From positions 1 through 43,519 of the forward strand of contig NZ_JHVL01000029.1 of the NCBI RefSeq assembly GCF_000620125.1: a stretch of 43,519 nt of DNA. Direction: 5' to 3'. This DNA is from Clostridiisalibacter paucivorans DSM 22131 (lineage in GTDB: Bacteria > Bacillota > Clostridia > Tissierellales > Clostridiisalibacteraceae). Both the position numbers and the translations under genes were made by a program. The number at the start of each line of letters is the position of its first letter. Position 1 is the stretch's first letter. The notes under the pieces are model-generated. The model was given only the letters and a program-made list of their open reading frames with translations, was not told the DNA's origin and did not search any database. Below, piece after piece: positions 1 to 8,653 of the stretch.

Positions 1-19
1 CTAAATATAACATAAAGAG

Positions 20-283
20 CACCTCGTAGAGAAATATTTTAGATTGTGAGCCCACTCTACTAATAAGCGTTACCACCTTGTTGTATATTCGGAGAGAAGC
101 TAAAAAGCAACCAACATCCAACTCATTCGTAAACTGCTTATTAGAGAGAGGTATCAGTCTTTCAAGTACGAGTTCAAAGACTCAAGGAGAGATCGATAAT
201 CCTCTCAATCTAATAATACAATTATCTCTGATTTTGAGAGATAAATAAAGAAGGTTTTATAGGTTTCCCTATTTGATAACCTA
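20..283 (+). ncRNA. Structured leader or ncRNA upstream of the GerQ-like gene (family not assigned)
   Basis: This gene-free stretch holds several nested helices. A 9-bp stem CTAATAAGC (60-68) / GCTTATTAG (136-144) continues past a bulged A59 with CTCT (55-58) / AGAG (145-148). Another helix, GTAGAG (26-31) / CTCTAC (55-60), competes for part of it. Further hairpins are AGTCTTT (156-162) / AAAGACT (176-182), GAGAG (187-191) / CTCTC (202-206), TTATCTCT (222-229) / AGAGATAA (237-244) and TAGGTT (260-265) / AACCTA (278-283). CCTTG near 76-80 could form a pseudoknot with CAAGG at 183-187. No ORF covers it. It resembles the large Firmicute ncRNAs (for example the raiA motif), but I could not confirm a family. 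It may be a separate RNA or a 5' leader, and its promoter may lie outside the window. Confidence 0.42.
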
Positions 284-307
284 AATATATTATACAAGGA
301 GATTGTT

Positions 308-682
308 ATGAGAAAGCAAAATAGAAATAATGAAGTTGTTAGACCAATAAGCCCTCCAATACCACCTAGACCAATGAGGCCTACTACACCAGTTCCTTAT
401 TATCCCTATGTACCAGATACTCCAATGGCACCGACTCCTGATCTTGAGGTAGAACCTGGTCCACCAGTGATGAAGGGCACAGAGTATCTACAAGGATATT
501 TAAATTCTATAAAAGGTAGATTTGTTAGAATAGACTTTCTTATAGGAACTAATACATTTGTAGATAAAGAAGGTACTTTAGTAGATGTAGGTATTGATCA
601 TGTGGTTTTAAGAGAAGCAGAAACCGATGATTTATTAGTTTGTGATTTATATTCTATAAAATTTGTCAAGGTATATTATTAG
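308..682 (+). CDS. GerQ-like spore coat protein with proline-rich N-terminus
   Basis: A 124-residue protein. Residues 10-57 are proline-rich and low in complexity, as in many coat proteins. The compact C-terminal domain (about 58-124) has the pattern YLQGYLNSIKGRFVRIDF...GTLVDVGIDHVVLRE...VCDLYSIKFVKVYY. This resembles the GerQ (YwdL) coat domain: a short beta-rich fold that follows a proline-rich region. In Bacillus, GerQ is a transglutaminase-crosslinked coat protein needed for normal function of the cortex-lytic enzyme CwlJ; a coat role here is inferred. The ATG follows AAGGAG at about 297-302. A perfect hairpin begins two bases after the stop, so the gene looks monocistronic. The structured region upstream may be its leader. 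Confidence 0.6.
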   Translation: MRKQNRNNEVVRPISPPIPPRPMRPTTPVPYYPYVPDTPMAPTPDLEVEPGPPVMKGTEYLQGYLNSIKGRFVRIDFLIGTNTFVDKEGTLVDVGIDHVVLREAETDDLLVCDLYSIKFVKVYY

Positions 683-683
683 A

Positions 684-719
684 AATTAGGGCAATTCTAA
701 CAAAAGAATTGCCCTAATT
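684..719 (+). terminator. Hairpin terminator after the GerQ-like gene
   Basis: A perfect 15-bp stem (684-698 / 705-719) with loop AACAAA sits two bases past the stop codon. The following T tract is weak. Confidence 0.7.
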
Positions 720-793
720 AACATTTTAGTATGATATACAATTGGAAGTGATATTATATACATATAAAATATTAAAAAAATTTAAAAACTAAC

Positions 794-823
794 TTGTTTG
801 AAATCATTTACATATGTTATGCT
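794..823 (+). promoter_or_regulatory. Possible sigma-A promoter for the aminotransferase-DUF1015 pair
   Basis: TTGTTT (794-799), an 18-nt spacer and TATGCT (818-823) form an acceptable but weak -35/-10 pair 55 bp before the start codon. I found no better pair in this gap. Confidence 0.3.
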
Positions 824-877
824 ATTTAGTAAGCAAAATAGAAAAATATTGAAGATTACATGTAGGAGGAAAATGGT

Positions 878-1948
878 ATGCATAAAAAACTATTTATTCC
901 GGGACCTGTGGAGGTAAAGGAAGATGTGCTAGCAAAGATGTCTAGACATATGATAGGTCATAGAACTAATGAGGCCTCTGAGCTTCAAAAGAATATAACA
1001 AAAAAGATGCAGAAGCTTTTTTATACAAATAATAGTATATTGTTATCCACTTCATCGGGCAGTGGTCTGATGGAAGGGGCTATTATGTCCTGTACGAAGA
1101 AGAGGGCAGCGGTGTTTTCTATAGGAGCTTTTGGAGAAAGATGGTATGAGATGGCTATTAATAATGGGGTAGAAGCAGATATCTTTAAATCCCAATGGGG
1201 AAAGCCTACTGACCCTGATGAAGTAGACAAAGTTTTATCTTCTGGAAAATATGACTTGATTACAATTACTCACAATGAGACATCTACTGGAGTTATGAAT
1301 CCTATTGAAGAGATAGGACATGTATTATCAAAATATCCTGAAGTTGTATTTTGTGTAGATACAGTCAGTTCGGCAGGAGGAGTAAAGATTGAAGTTGATA
1401 AATTAGGTATAGATATATGTATAACTTCATCTCAAAAGGCATTGGGACTACCCCCAGGCATGGCCATTTGTACATTTTCTGAAAAGGCCAGAAAAAGGGC
1501 TGAAGGGGTAAAAAACAGGGGATATTATTTTGATTTATTGAGGCTGTATAAATATATACAAAAAAAGGATCATCAATATCCGTCGACTCCATCAATATCC
1601 CATATGTATGCTTTAGACTATCAATTAGATAAAATACTTGAAGAGGGATTGGAAAATAGATTTGATAGACATAGTACTATGGCAAATAAAGTGAGAGAAT
1701 GGGCAAAGGATAGATTTCAATTATTTGCAGATGAAAAATATGCATCTAATACATTGACTACTGTAAAGAATACAAAGGATATAGATGTATCAGATTTGAA
1801 TAAGAAATTAGGAAAAAAGGGGTTTATGATTTCCAATGGATATGGAACGCTTAAAGAAAAGACATTCAGGATAGCCCATATGGCAGATACTAACTTAAAC
1901 GATATAGTAGAATTACTTGAAACAATGGAAGATATATTAAAACTATAA
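878..1948 (+). CDS. Class V PLP-dependent aminotransferase (serine-glyoxylate/phosphoserine type)
   Basis: A 356-residue fold-type I PLP enzyme of the alanine-glyoxylate/serine-pyruvate aminotransferase family. The N-terminal FIPGPVEV and GHR motifs are typical. The phosphate-binding STSSGSGLMEG follows, then D161 in VDTVSS, which contacts the pyridine nitrogen, and the Schiff-base lysine K187 in SSQKALGLPPG. The likely reaction is transamination among serine/phosphoserine and alanine or glyoxylate. The partner is a DUF1015 gene 19 nt downstream. This pairing recurs in Clostridia and Thermotogae, usually beside serA, which suggests an alternative serine-biosynthesis role; no serA is present in this window. 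The ATG follows AGGAGG at proper spacing. Exact substrate specificity cannot be read from the sequence. Confidence 0.85.
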   Translation: MHKKLFIPGPVEVKEDVLAKMSRHMIGHRTNEASELQKNITKKMQKLFYTNNSILLSTSSGSGLMEGAIMSCTKKRAAVFSIGAFGERWYEMAINNGVEADIFKSQWGKPTDPDEVDKVLSSGKYDLITITHNETSTGVMNPIEEIGHVLSKYPEVVFCVDTVSSAGGVKIEVDKLGIDICITSSQKALGLPPGMAICTFSEKARKRAEGVKNRGYYFDLLRLYKYIQKKDHQYPSTPSISHMYALDYQLDKILEEGLENRFDRHSTMANKVREWAKDRFQLFADEKYASNTLTTVKNTKDIDVSDLNKKLGKKGFMISNGYGTLKEKTFRIAHMADTNLNDIVELLETMEDILKL

Positions 1949-1967
1949 GACAATGGGGGTATATAAA

Positions 1968-3212
1968 TTGGCATTTATAAAAGCTTTTAAAGGTATAAGA
2001 CCAAATACTGAAGTAGTAGAAAAAGTATCTTGCTTGCCTTATGATGTAATGAATAGGGAAGAGGCTAAAGATATGGCTAAAGATAATCCATATTCTTTTC
2101 TCCATGTGGTGAGATCAGAAATAGATTTTAATGATGATGTAAGTCAATATGATGATAGGGTCTATAAACGAGCAAGGGAAAATTTAGATAAGATGATACA
2201 AAAAGGTATTTTGGAACAAGAAAGCACTGAAAGCATATACATATATAGACAGATAATGAAAGATAAAGTTCAAACTGGTATAGTGGGATGTACTTCTATA
2301 GATGATTATATGAACGATATCATAAGAAAGCATGAATTTACTAGACCAGAGAAAGAGGAAGATAGAATAAAAAATTTCGATTACTGTAATGCAAATACGG
2401 CACCTATATTTTTAACTTATAGAAAGAATGACCATATAAACAATATAGTAAATAATTGGATAGATGCCCATAATCCAATATTTGATTTTACTACAGAAGA
2501 TGGTATAACCCATATGGTATGGAATATTTATAGGGAAGAGGTTATAAAGGATATAATAGATATATTTAAAGGCATAAACTATTTGTATATAGCAGATGGA
2601 CATCATAGATCGGCTTCAGCAGTAAAAGTAGGATTAAAAAGAAGAGAACAAAATAAAGATTTTACAGGTGAAGAAGAGTTTAATTATTTTCTTTCAGTTT
2701 TATTTCCAGATGAGGATTTATATATTATGGATTATAATAGGGTAGTAAAAGATCTAAATGGAAATACAGAAAAAGAGTTTTTAAATAAGATAGCTAAAAA
2801 TTTTATAATAGAAGAAGTGAAAGGAAATGATCCCTATAAACCAACAGAGAAACATACATTTGGAATGTATTTGACAGGAAAATGGTATAAAATTATTGCA
2901 AAAGAAGGTATATTTGATAAAAATCATCCTGTAGAAAGATTAGATGTATCTATATTACAGAAAAACATATTAAATCCAATATTAGGCATAGATGACCCAA
3001 GAACTAATAAGAGGATAGATTTTATTGGAGGAATAAGAGGGATGGGAGAATTAGAAAAGAGAGTTAATACTGATATGAAGGTAGCATTTTCCGTCTATCC
3101 AACTACTGTTGAAGATCTAATAGACATTGCTGATGAAGGGATGATAATGCCACCAAAATCAACATGGTTTGAGCCTAAACTTAGAAGTGGTTTATTTGTT
3201 CATAGGTTGTAA
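1968..3212 (+). CDS. DUF1015 family protein
   Basis: A 414-residue soluble protein with the family hallmarks: an N-terminal FIKAFKGIRP, then LPYDVMNREEA, a central ADGHHRSASA and a C-terminal FEPKLRSGL. I take the TTG at 1968 as the start. It gives the usual family N-terminus (M-A-F-I-K-A-F-K-G-I-R-P) and lies 8 nt after GGGGG, whereas the in-frame ATG at 1953 sits inside that ribosome site. The function is not established. Its conserved company with class V aminotransferases suggests a role in serine or phosphoserine metabolism. It is almost certainly cotranscribed with the preceding aminotransferase. Confidence 0.85.
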   Translation: MAFIKAFKGIRPNTEVVEKVSCLPYDVMNREEAKDMAKDNPYSFLHVVRSEIDFNDDVSQYDDRVYKRARENLDKMIQKGILEQESTESIYIYRQIMKDKVQTGIVGCTSIDDYMNDIIRKHEFTRPEKEEDRIKNFDYCNANTAPIFLTYRKNDHINNIVNNWIDAHNPIFDFTTEDGITHMVWNIYREEVIKDIIDIFKGINYLYIADGHHRSASAVKVGLKRREQNKDFTGEEEFNYFLSVLFPDEDLYIMDYNRVVKDLNGNTEKEFLNKIAKNFIIEEVKGNDPYKPTEKHTFGMYLTGKWYKIIAKEGIFDKNHPVERLDVSILQKNILNPILGIDDPRTNKRIDFIGGIRGMGELEKRVNTDMKVAFSVYPTTVEDLIDIADEGMIMPPKSTWFEPKLRSGLFVHRL

Positions 3213-3287
3213 ATAAGTTATTAGCTGATGATACAAATATTCTTTTGATTTGTATCTTGGTTAAGACAATAGGTTTATCAATAATTT

Positions 3288-3314
3288 GAAGGAAATTTAC
3301 ATTTCCTTCTTTTT
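3288..3314 (+). terminator. Terminator after the DUF1015 gene
   Basis: A 9-bp stem GAAGGAAAT (3288-3296) / ATTTCCTTC (3301-3309) with a TTAC loop is followed by TTTTT. A second 9-bp inverted repeat, GATACAAAT (3230-3238) / ATTTGTATC (3248-3256), lies between it and the stop but has no T tract. Confidence 0.75.
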
Positions 3315-3386
3315 ATATTATGTTTTTTAGGGTATCATATTATAGTAGAGTTTTTTAGAGATAAAAGATATATTTGAAGGAAAAGA

Positions 3387-4115
3387 GTGATAAATATGAG
3401 TAATGTAGAGATATATTATGGTAAGATATTTAAAATGTTGCTTAGACTTATAAATCCATTTAAAAAGAAGATAATAAAGACAGAATGTAATGTCCATAGA
3501 TTTATTAATTACCAATCAATCAAGATATTGAATAAGTATCAATATGAAAGACCCTTTGAAATATTTAATTATTACATGGAAGATTTAAACAGAGGGGTGG
3601 TTTGGGCAGATCAAGACTTTAAGAGTATAGGACATTTTTATAATCCACAAAAGAATAAAGGGCTATATGGCCATTTAAATGCATTGGCATTATCTAAAGA
3701 TTATTATAAAAAGGCATTAGTAAATTGGGAAAAAGATAATATAGAAAATGCAATGTTTTATTTAGGAGCAGCCGTACATTTAATTCAAGATGTAACTATT
3801 CCTCAGCATGTAAATATAAGATTATTAGACAGTCATAGGCAATATGAAAATTTTGTAAAATTGACATATGATGTGGTTAAAGAGTTTAGGAGTGTACAGT
3901 CTCCTATATTGTTTAACAGTATTGATAAATATATAAACTTTAATGCAAAGGTGGCACTGAGAGTATATAAACAGTATAAGGATATAGATAAGACTATAGT
4001 TAAGTTCTACAAGATAACCCAATGTGCCTTGCCATTGGCTCAAAGAACCACAGCTGGTGTATTGCTAATGTTTTTAAGGGAAGTTGGGGTTATAGAAAAT
4101 AAGATAAAAAACTAA
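3387..4115 (+). CDS. Zinc-dependent phospholipase C-like protein without signal peptide
   Basis: A 242-residue helical protein with the ligand spacing of the zinc phospholipase C/alpha-toxin catalytic domain. H37 lies early, WADQD (73-77) and GHFYNP (H83) follow, then HLIQD..IPQH gives H131, D135 and H141. DSHRQYE gives H150 and E154. The HxxxD-x5-H and HxxxE spacings match Bacillus cereus PLC residues 118/122/128 and 142/146. Classical members are exported and begin with a catalytic tryptophan after signal cleavage. This one has no clear signal peptide and no C2-like C-terminal domain, so it may act inside the cell or be a divergent relative. The GTG at 3387 follows GAAGG by 6 nt; ATG 3396 is the alternative start. 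Confidence 0.65.
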   Translation: MINMSNVEIYYGKIFKMLLRLINPFKKKIIKTECNVHRFINYQSIKILNKYQYERPFEIFNYYMEDLNRGVVWADQDFKSIGHFYNPQKNKGLYGHLNALALSKDYYKKALVNWEKDNIENAMFYLGAAVHLIQDVTIPQHVNIRLLDSHRQYENFVKLTYDVVKEFRSVQSPILFNSIDKYINFNAKVALRVYKQYKDIDKTIVKFYKITQCALPLAQRTTAGVLLMFLREVGVIENKIKN

Positions 4116-4137
4116 AATTTTGAAAGGAAGTATATAT

Positions 4138-5925
4138 ATGGATCGTAAAGATATATCTGAAAAGTATAAATGGGATTTGAGTTTTTTATATAAAGATAAT
4201 CAACAGTGGGAAAGGGACTTTGAAAGGGTTAAATCATTGACCAATCAGATAAAACAATATAAAAATAAATTGGGAAATGATAGTGAAACTTTATTGGAAG
4301 TACTGAATTTACAATTTACTATTTTAAGAAATATAGGCAATTTATATTGTTTTGCAAAGATGAAAAAAGATGAAGACAATAATAATAGCATGTATCAGGG
4401 ACTAACCGATAGAGCTGAGATGCTTATGACGGAGGTAGATATGGCATTGTCTTTTATAGTACCAGAAATATTAAATATATCTAAGGATACTATGGAAGAC
4501 TATCTTAATTTAGATCAATTTAGTATATATAGACATTATTTAGAACAGGTTATGAAGAAAAAACCACATATACTAAGTGCTTCTGAGGAGTCATTATTGG
4601 CTAGAACAGGAGAGATAGCCAATGGTCCCCAGAATATATACACTATGCTAAACAATGCAGATATTAAATTTCCCAAAGTTATAGATGAAGAAGGCAATGA
4701 AGTTGAGATAACCCATGGAAGATTTATTCCCCTTATGGAAAGTAAAGACAGAAGAGTAAGAAAAGATACATTTAAAGGATTATATGATGTCTATTCTCAA
4801 TTTAAACATACTATAGCATCTACACTATCTACCGAGGTAAAGAAAAATGTATTTTATTCAAGGGCAAGAAAATATAATTCATCATTAGAGGCTGCACTTT
4901 TTCAAAATGATATTCCTGTGAAGGTTTATGAAAATCTAATAGAAACTATAAGCAGTAATTTAGATCCTATGCATAAGTATGTATCATTGAGAAAGGAGAT
5001 ATTGGGATATGAAGAACTGCATATGTATGATTTATATACACCAATAGTTGAAGGAATAGATTTAAAAATAGATTATGAGGAAGCTAAAGATACTGTGGTG
5101 GAAGCGTTGAAACCTCTAGGAGAGGATTATATAAATGTAGTGAAAAAGGCCTTTGATTCCAGATGGATAGATGTATATGAAAATAAAGGTAAAAGGAGTG
5201 GCGCATATTCATGGGGTACATATGATTCACCACCATATATACTTTTGAATTATCATAAGACCCTTGACAATATGTTCACTATAGCCCATGAAATGGGTCA
5301 TTCTATGCATAGTTATCTTTCAAATAAAAACCAACCTTATATATATTCTGGATATAGTATATTTGTAGCTGAAGTGGCCTCTACAGTAAATGAAACACTA
5401 TTAACTGACTATTTGTTAAAAAATACAGATGATATACAGATTAAAAAATATATATTAAATCATTATCTAGAACAATTTAGGGCTACTGTATATAGACAGA
5501 CTATGTTTGCTGAATTTGAGAAAATAATCCATGAGAAAGTAGAGCAAGGAGAACCTCTTACAGCAGATAATTTATCAAATATATATAAGGACTTAAATAT
5601 TAAATATTATGGTAAAGATATATTTATAGATGAAGAAATATCTGTAGAATGGGCAAGAATCCCTCATTTTTATTATAATTTTTATGTGTATCAATATGCT
5701 ACTGGTTTTTCTGCAGCTATAGCGTTATCCCAAGGAATAATTAATGGAGATAAAGAGTCTAGAGATGCCTATATAGAGTTTTTATCCAGTGGAAGCTCAG
5801 ATTACCCTATTAATGTTTTAAAAAAGGCTGGAGTAGACATGACTAAGAAGACTCCAATTGAAGAATGTGTTAGACTTTTTAATAATTCAGTAGATGAAAT
5901 GAAAAATATGATGTTAACAAAATAA
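4138..5925 (+). CDS. pepF: Oligoendopeptidase F
   Basis: A 595-residue cytoplasmic zinc metallopeptidase of family M3B that cleaves short peptides internally. The active-site HEMGH is at residues 384-388 (H384 and H388 bind zinc, E385 is catalytic). The third ligand should be the glutamate in EVASTVNE about 25 residues later. The N-terminus WDLSFLYKD is typical of PepF. Start ATG 4138 is chosen because AAAGGAAG lies just upstream; an in-frame TTG at 4120 falls before that site. It follows the PLC-like gene by 22 nt and may be cotranscribed. It fits peptide-based growth. Confidence 0.95.
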   Translation: MDRKDISEKYKWDLSFLYKDNQQWERDFERVKSLTNQIKQYKNKLGNDSETLLEVLNLQFTILRNIGNLYCFAKMKKDEDNNNSMYQGLTDRAEMLMTEVDMALSFIVPEILNISKDTMEDYLNLDQFSIYRHYLEQVMKKKPHILSASEESLLARTGEIANGPQNIYTMLNNADIKFPKVIDEEGNEVEITHGRFIPLMESKDRRVRKDTFKGLYDVYSQFKHTIASTLSTEVKKNVFYSRARKYNSSLEAALFQNDIPVKVYENLIETISSNLDPMHKYVSLRKEILGYEELHMYDLYTPIVEGIDLKIDYEEAKDTVVEALKPLGEDYINVVKKAFDSRWIDVYENKGKRSGAYSWGTYDSPPYILLNYHKTLDNMFTIAHEMGHSMHSYLSNKNQPYIYSGYSIFVAEVASTVNETLLTDYLLKNTDDIQIKKYILNHYLEQFRATVYRQTMFAEFEKIIHEKVEQGEPLTADNLSNIYKDLNIKYYGKDIFIDEEISVEWARIPHFYYNFYVYQYATGFSAAIALSQGIINGDKESRDAYIEFLSSGSSDYPINVLKKAGVDMTKKTPIEECVRLFNNSVDEMKNMMLTK

Positions 5926-5941
5926 TTTCTAATCTATATAT

Positions 5942-5961
5942 ATAAAAATGGGTATTTTTAT
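5942..5961 (+). terminator. Weak A/T hairpin after pepF
   Basis: ATAAAAAT (5942-5949) / ATTTTTAT (5954-5961) with loop GGGT, 16 nt after the pepF stop. It contains only A-T pairs and the T-rich tail is short, so termination is uncertain. Confidence 0.4.
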
Positions 5962-6051
5962 TTGTTGAATATTTATATAATAAAATATAAAATTAAGGGT
6001 AGGGATTCTGGAATAAAACTAGCTAACCAATAAATAGAACAGGGTGGTTGT

Positions 6052-6633
6052 ATGTGGCAAGAGATTAGAGAAATAAAAAAGATGGCATCAGACATTGAAC
6101 TTTATGGATATAGGAATGATACAGAAGAATTACTCAAATTATTAGATTCTATTATAGATATGTCTAAGAGATTAAAAAAAGAAATAAATATAGATATGGG
6201 AACCGTGGAAGAACGTGTAGAAGATATATGCTATAAAGGGGATTTTAACTATATAACTGAAATCCCTTTTATATATAAACCTATAACAAAACAGGATTAT
6301 TACGACGGAGACTATTTACATTTTTTTGGAAAGAATAGAACTGAAGAACTTAATAGGGCAGGGGTCTTAGATGTACATAATAGATTTTGGACAGCTAATA
6401 ACGTGGAAAATGGAAATATTTTTGGCTCTATTCCTGTTGAACTTATATCTAATGACAATAAAAAAATATTACTGGAATCAGGATGGAAAGAAGTTAATGT
6501 GCATATTTATGATGTGAATAATGATTTACCTATAGAAGAAATAAATGAAATGGCCTATAAGGAGTTCGACTATTATTTAGTAATAACAGAACAAAAGGAT
6601 GACCAGGCACTTATATTAGAGTATAAAATATAA
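6052..6633 (+). CDS. Hypothetical protein, 193 aa
   Basis: I do not recognise this family. The first 50 or so residues are charged and predicted helical, with a heptad-like run (LLKLLDSIIDMSKRLKKEI). The rest looks like a mixed alpha/beta domain rich in aromatic residues, for example YYDGDYLHFFGKNR and DVHNRFWTANNVENGN. There is no signal peptide, membrane segment or cysteine cluster. The ATG at 6052 follows AGGGTGG. Gene composition matches its neighbours. It is flanked by terminators on both sides, so it appears to be its own transcription unit. Solitary cytoplasmic function, unknown. Confidence 0.65.
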   Translation: MWQEIREIKKMASDIELYGYRNDTEELLKLLDSIIDMSKRLKKEINIDMGTVEERVEDICYKGDFNYITEIPFIYKPITKQDYYDGDYLHFFGKNRTEELNRAGVLDVHNRFWTANNVENGNIFGSIPVELISNDNKKILLESGWKEVNVHIYDVNNDLPIEEINEMAYKEFDYYLVITEQKDDQALILEYKI

Positions 6634-6641
6634 TATTTTTA

Positions 6642-6689
6642 ATCCACCTCAGACTTAAAGTCCGAGGTGGATATTTGATATCTTTTTTA
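6642..6689. terminator. Bidirectional terminator between the orphan gene and nadK
   Basis: ATCCACCTC (6642-6650) pairs with GAGGTGGAT (6664-6672), with an inner GACT/AGTC helix and loop TAA. TTTTTT follows at 6684-6689 on the plus strand. Its position between convergent genes suggests it serves both. Confidence 0.7.
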
Positions 6690-7493
6690 TAAAAATTTAT
6701 CTTTGATATCACTCCAGAAATTTCTTTTACCTATGGTCAAAAGGTTTATTCTCATATCAGATACCTTAAAGGACATTTCTACTATATTATCAAATCTATA
6801 TTGTTTACCATCTACTACTATTAAAATAGAGTTTTCATCCCTATATTCTGGATTAATCTTTATATACATATTTGCGGGAATAATAGCGCTGGACGTCAAT
6901 GATCTATAGACCTTGGAATTGATCGGTGCCAATGGCGTAAGTTGTAATACATTTAAATTGGGATAGACTACACTACCTCCAGCAGAGAGATTGTACCCTG
7001 TGCTTCCCATTGGTGTAGATATTATAATACCATCTCCACTAAATCTTTCGAGATAGGTATCATTTATAGATATGTTTAAATGAATAGTTTTTGATTCTAT
7101 GCCTTTGACCACTATTTCGTTAATACCTAAAAGTTCTATGCAACTGGTACGGGTACAAACTATACCCTCAACTAAATAAAGTTTTTCTATAGAGTATTTA
7201 CCTTCAGATAATTTATCTATAAAATTATCCAGATTATCTGGAGATATTTCTTGAAAAAAGCCTAAATGTCCAGTATTTATACCTATAAAAGGTACTTCAG
7301 AGAAGTTAAATCTATGTATTGCTCTTAAAAAAGCACCATCTCCTCCTATACATATATTTAAAAAGGCATCTTCATCAAAATAATCTGTTGTTTTAAACCC
7401 TTTATTTAAGAGTTTTTCTCTTAGTCGTTTAGCCGTTTTTCTAGAATCATCGTTTTGATTATGAATAATATTGATTGTATTAGATTTTTCCAT
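6687..7493 (-). CDS. nadK: NAD kinase
   Basis: A 268-residue ATP/polyphosphate-NAD kinase that makes NADP+ from NAD+. The signature GGDG is at residues 50-53 (the Asp is catalytic), followed by NTGHLGFF, the NE motif in LLGINEIVV, and GDGIIISTPMGSTGYNLSAGG, which forms the nucleotide and NAD site. Start ATG at 7493 (minus strand) is chosen because GGGGTGATAC lies just upstream; an in-frame start 18 codons earlier falls before that site. In many Clostridia nadK lies in a recN/argR cluster; here it stands alone and is divergent from the pseudouridine synthase gene. Confidence 0.95.
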   Translation of the reverse strand: MEKSNTINIIHNQNDDSRKTAKRLREKLLNKGFKTTDYFDEDAFLNICIGGDGAFLRAIHRFNFSEVPFIGINTGHLGFFQEISPDNLDNFIDKLSEGKYSIEKLYLVEGIVCTRTSCIELLGINEIVVKGIESKTIHLNISINDTYLERFSGDGIIISTPMGSTGYNLSAGGSVVYPNLNVLQLTPLAPINSKVYRSLTSSAIIPANMYIKINPEYRDENSILIVVDGKQYRFDNIVEMSFKVSDMRINLLTIGKRNFWSDIKDKFL

Positions 7494-7663
7494 ATTAAAA
7501 GTATCACCCCTGTGATGATAATAATTGTTTAAATGAAAGTATAACATTTTTTATTTTAAAAGACAAAATGTAAAACTCAAGTTTATTATAGCATATTAAC
7601 CAGCATTATAACATACTATTTACTAATATTATATACAAAACTTATATTATTGGGAGGATAAAG

Positions 7664-8560
7664 TTGAATAATTTAAAAGAAAACGAAAGTTTAATATTAT
7701 ACAAAGTTGAAAAAGAAGAGATTTTACTAAGGGAATTATTAAAGGATGAACTTGAATTTTCTGGGAGACTTTTTAAGAGATTATTAAAGAATAAATTAAT
7801 TTTAGTAAATAATAAATTTCCAAAAAGCAATGAAAAAATATTCAAAGGGGATTTAATAAAGATATTTCTTGAGGATGAAAAGGAAGATATAGTTCCACAA
7901 GATATAAAAATAGATATAATTTACGAGGATTATGATATATTAGTAATAAATAAAGTACCGGGCATAGTTGTACATCCTACTAAGAGCCATGACAATGGAA
8001 CTATAGCAAATGGTGTAGCCAACTATTTTAAGAAGAAAGGTATACAGAAAAAGGTTAGATTTGTAAATAGACTAGATATGGATACATCGGGTATATTAGT
8101 AATTGCCAAAAATTCCTTTGGACATCAGCAGATGGCTTATCAAATGTCAAATAATATAATTAGCAAAAAGTATATTACAATAGTGGAAGGGGTCATTGAA
8201 AATGATGAGGGAATTATAGATGCTAATATAGGGAAAGATGATAAGAATTCTATACTTAATATTGTAAGAAAAGATGGAAAAAAGGCCATAACAAAATATA
8301 AGGTTATAGATAGATTTAAAAATGCAACAGCTGTTGAGGTAGAGTTACTAACGGGAAAAACTCATCAAATCAGGGTGCATTTTAAACATATAGGACATCC
8401 CATAGTGGGAGATAGTTTATACAATAAAAAGAGTCCCCTCATAGGAAGGCAAGCACTTCATAGCTGGAAGCTGTCATTTGATATTCCTAGAAAGAAAGAA
8501 AAGGCTATGGTTATTGCCCAATTGCCAGAGGATATAAATAGATTAATAAACAAGTTATAA
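7664..8560 (+). CDS. RluA-family RNA pseudouridine synthase (RluD-like)
   Basis: A 298-residue enzyme that isomerises uridine to pseudouridine in rRNA or tRNA. An N-terminal S4 RNA-binding domain (about 20-75: LLRELLKDEL...SGRLFKRLLKN...LVNN) precedes the catalytic domain. The catalytic motif is VNRLDMDTSG with D138 as nucleophile, and ELLTGKTHQIRVHF and VGDSLY follow. The start is TTG at 7664, 7 nt after GGGAGGA. The S4 domain and general layout match the RluD/YlyB group, but target uridines cannot be read from sequence. It is divergent from nadK, with about 170 bp between them. Confidence 0.9.
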   Translation: MNNLKENESLILYKVEKEEILLRELLKDELEFSGRLFKRLLKNKLILVNNKFPKSNEKIFKGDLIKIFLEDEKEDIVPQDIKIDIIYEDYDILVINKVPGIVVHPTKSHDNGTIANGVANYFKKKGIQKKVRFVNRLDMDTSGILVIAKNSFGHQQMAYQMSNNIISKKYITIVEGVIENDEGIIDANIGKDDKNSILNIVRKDGKKAITKYKVIDRFKNATAVEVELLTGKTHQIRVHFKHIGHPIVGDSLYNKKSPLIGRQALHSWKLSFDIPRKKEKAMVIAQLPEDINRLINKL

Positions 8561-8653
8561 ATAAAGGAATGTCTAGTCTGATAGATGACTTTTTATTTTA
8601 ATATAACATATAAATTACATAATACTAGAGTTAAATGTAGAAAGGACATGGTT

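Noticed and set aside
3230-3256. 9-bp inverted repeat after the DUF1015 gene
   Set aside because: No T tract follows and a better terminator lies 30 nt further on, so it is not called as a separate terminator.
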